DNA of 64,000 nucleotides, from NCBI GenBank assembly GCA_963377175.1, contig CAUJNA010003001.1, positions 623,501 through 687,500 on the forward strand, written 5' to 3'. Under the pieces are notes generated by a model. The model saw only the letters and a list, made by a program, of their open reading frames with translations. It ran no database searches and was not told where the DNA came from. Below are positions 62,494 through 64,000 of this stretch, in pieces. The position numbers and the translations under genes are program-made. Source of the DNA: Effrenium voratum (Eukaryota > Sar > Dinophyceae > Suessiales > Symbiodiniaceae). Position 1 is the first letter of the stretch. Each line of letters begins with the position of its first letter.

Positions 62494-64000
62494 GGTAAAG
62501 TATGGTTGTGGAAGACAACGGGAAGCATTTGAAATTGTTACCAAGCTAACAAGTAAAGTGCAAAAACATCCTGGAACCACTCTCGGTCTGTGGAGTTAGC
62601 AGTTGGCTGCGGCTGATTCTTATCCCTGGGGGACTGGTGATGAGCTGCTCATGCACACGTTAATTCGCCTCGTACATGGGATTCCAAGTGGGAGAGTGTC
62701 CCATTGTTTTGGGAATCCTTCACTCTTGGGGGACCCTCCATTCAGCCGCCAGGTTCATTAATCTGGGGTCGACATGAATTCGTTTGGTCCCGGCGAAGTT
62801 TCCTTACATAGGGAATCCGGGCAGTTTCAGCATGTGTGATTGTTCTGGGCAAATCATAGCCACTTCACAACAGGTGTTGGTTTGCGACCAAACAATTCAG
62901 TTTATATACATATATATATATAAGATGGCCGCAACAGTGGCGGTTTGAATGCAGCCAACCGAGAAATATTTCAGAAGGGACATGTGTTGCGCCCACCCCG
63001 ATGATTCTTCTCTTGTGTGCTTTGTTTAGTGCATCTGCGTGCGCGCGCGGGCGCGCCGCGGAGACTTGCGGCTCAAGCCACCGTGGACTTTGGCCCAACT
63101 CATTTCCCCCCCCCCTACCCCCCCCCCCCACTACCAGCGGTAACGCTTGCTTCTTGGTCTCCTTCCACTTAAAGAACTGTCAGGAGGAGGTAAGGAGCCA
63201 AAAAGCCTTAGATGGAACCCTTGCAAACTCATAGGAGTTTGTCTCAACATGGGGGAACCTCTAATATGAGGAACATGTTGTGGTCCTGTTGGTTGCCTTG
63301 AAACCCCCCAAATTGGTACCGAGCCAAAAACACAGCCGTGTTGCCGCCCCATACCCCGGATGTCCGTTCTGCGCCATGTCAGCCTGGCGCGTGGCGCCGC
63401 CGCGGGAGCCGTTTGGTTGGTTCGGCGGTCGCGTTCGGTTCGCTCGGGCGCCGGGAGGTACGGTGAGTTTGTCTGCACCTCGGAGAGGCCCCTGATCTTG
63501 CTGGTGCCATCGGCAGGGAATGAGAAATCAAATGACCCTTATAAACCATCCCCTATCCCTATGGTGTCCTTTAAGGGGACCCCTGGGTTCATTCCGTCGT
63601 TCCGTACTGAGCACCAGTATGCAATTAGGATAAACATATGGAGTACTATCAACCAAATTGCCTCATGATCATGGCAGAATCTTTGAGTAATTGCTTGGCC
63701 ACTGAAAAAAGCACCAACGTGAGTGCTCCAGGTTCGTTGTGAACATGTAGCGTGTTCCTCGTGTTGTGTTCCTCACAAATGAGCCCGCGACGTACATTCA
63801 AAACGCGCGTGAAGTGTTGACGCAAATTGCTGGAATCTACTCAGTTGTGGTTCCTCCAGTGAGGTACTAATCTATTCCCCTAACTAGAAGGGTCCTCCGG
63901 ATTTTTCCGATGTTATCATCAAGTAGGTTACCCCAGTTGTTGAGTGGGTTCCATCCAAGTTCCGTAGGGTTTTGTGGGTTTCCCAGAAATGGAAGCCCCA
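62494..64000 (+). other. Right end: intron sequence with unplaced GC-rich stretches
   Basis: Two GC-rich stretches (63,015-63,085 and 63,370-63,461) may be exons; the second ends GGGAG followed by GTACGG, a good donor. None of their frames gives a sequence I can match, so they are not called. A TA run lies at 62,905-62,922 and poly-C runs at 63,105-63,130. The second nucleotide-binding domain would be expected beyond the window. Confidence 0.4.

Noticed and set aside
63015..63461. Two GC-rich stretches as further ABCA exons
   Set aside because: One has a good donor, but no frame gives a sequence that fits the family, so they are only mentioned in the right-end note.

Overview
This window looks like nuclear DNA of a dinoflagellate. 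Four signs point there. (1) Long degenerate arrays are built on TTTAGGG, the telomere-type heptamer used by dinoflagellates and plants. (2) A gene is cut into very small exons whose introns mostly begin GC or GA rather than GT and end AG before a G, a known dinoflagellate habit. (3) A 15-base stretch identical to the 3' part of the dinoflagellate trans-spliced leader occurs twice. (4) The exons are GC-rich and sit in a sea of short hairpin repeats. I cannot name the genus.

Layout. 1-12,700 is a satellite block: arrays of an 11-base unit (TTTAGGGTTGG and variants) alternate with about ten copies of a 300-450 bp module made of 20-base 'GGTTTCAGGAAAGGCTG'-type minisatellite units. A non-repetitive island (about 4,425-7,280) and an intron-like 317 bp insertion (3,168-3,484) interrupt it. 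12,720-15,310 is unique sequence, with one stretch that may be a decayed ORF. From 15,314 to at least 62,493 the plus strand carries one very long ABCA-type (full-size ABC) transporter gene. I rebuilt the first nucleotide-binding domain (NBD1) from the Q-loop to the C-terminal YGISVTTLEEVF motif as 14 exons of 20-74 bp. A linker and the start of the second transmembrane half (ALLQKRVRYGLRDKKG) follow, then several exons of the second extracellular loop. The Walker A exon and the first transmembrane half were not found in the window.

One 16 kb intron of this gene (35,111-51,284) holds a tyrosine-recombinase (DIRS-like) retroelement at 35,230-47,326. It is made of two head-to-tail segments. Both start with the same 116 bp leader (115/116 identical, containing the spliced-leader-like hairpin) and both end with a stem-loop plus GCTTTGAAGAGTC. 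Segment 1 encodes two zinc-finger-type ORFs and the tyrosine recombinase. Segment 2 encodes a gag-like CCCH/basic protein and a polyprotein with a methyltransferase-like domain, reverse transcriptase and RNase H. A 19-22 bp motif (CAGGTGCCGAGGGCCCTGA) occurs 15 times, all in one orientation, only inside this element, clustered at ORF junctions and frame changes. Behind the element lie two satellite arrays (47.5-50.6 kb) and a purine tract.

The introns carry several small hairpin or terminal-inverted-repeat families, which together with AGG duplications at exon joints point to introner-type (intron-making transposon) activity. The strongest leads are the two-segment retroelement with its leader, the 22-mer repeat, and the intron families, including one intron flanked by a 13 bp duplication.
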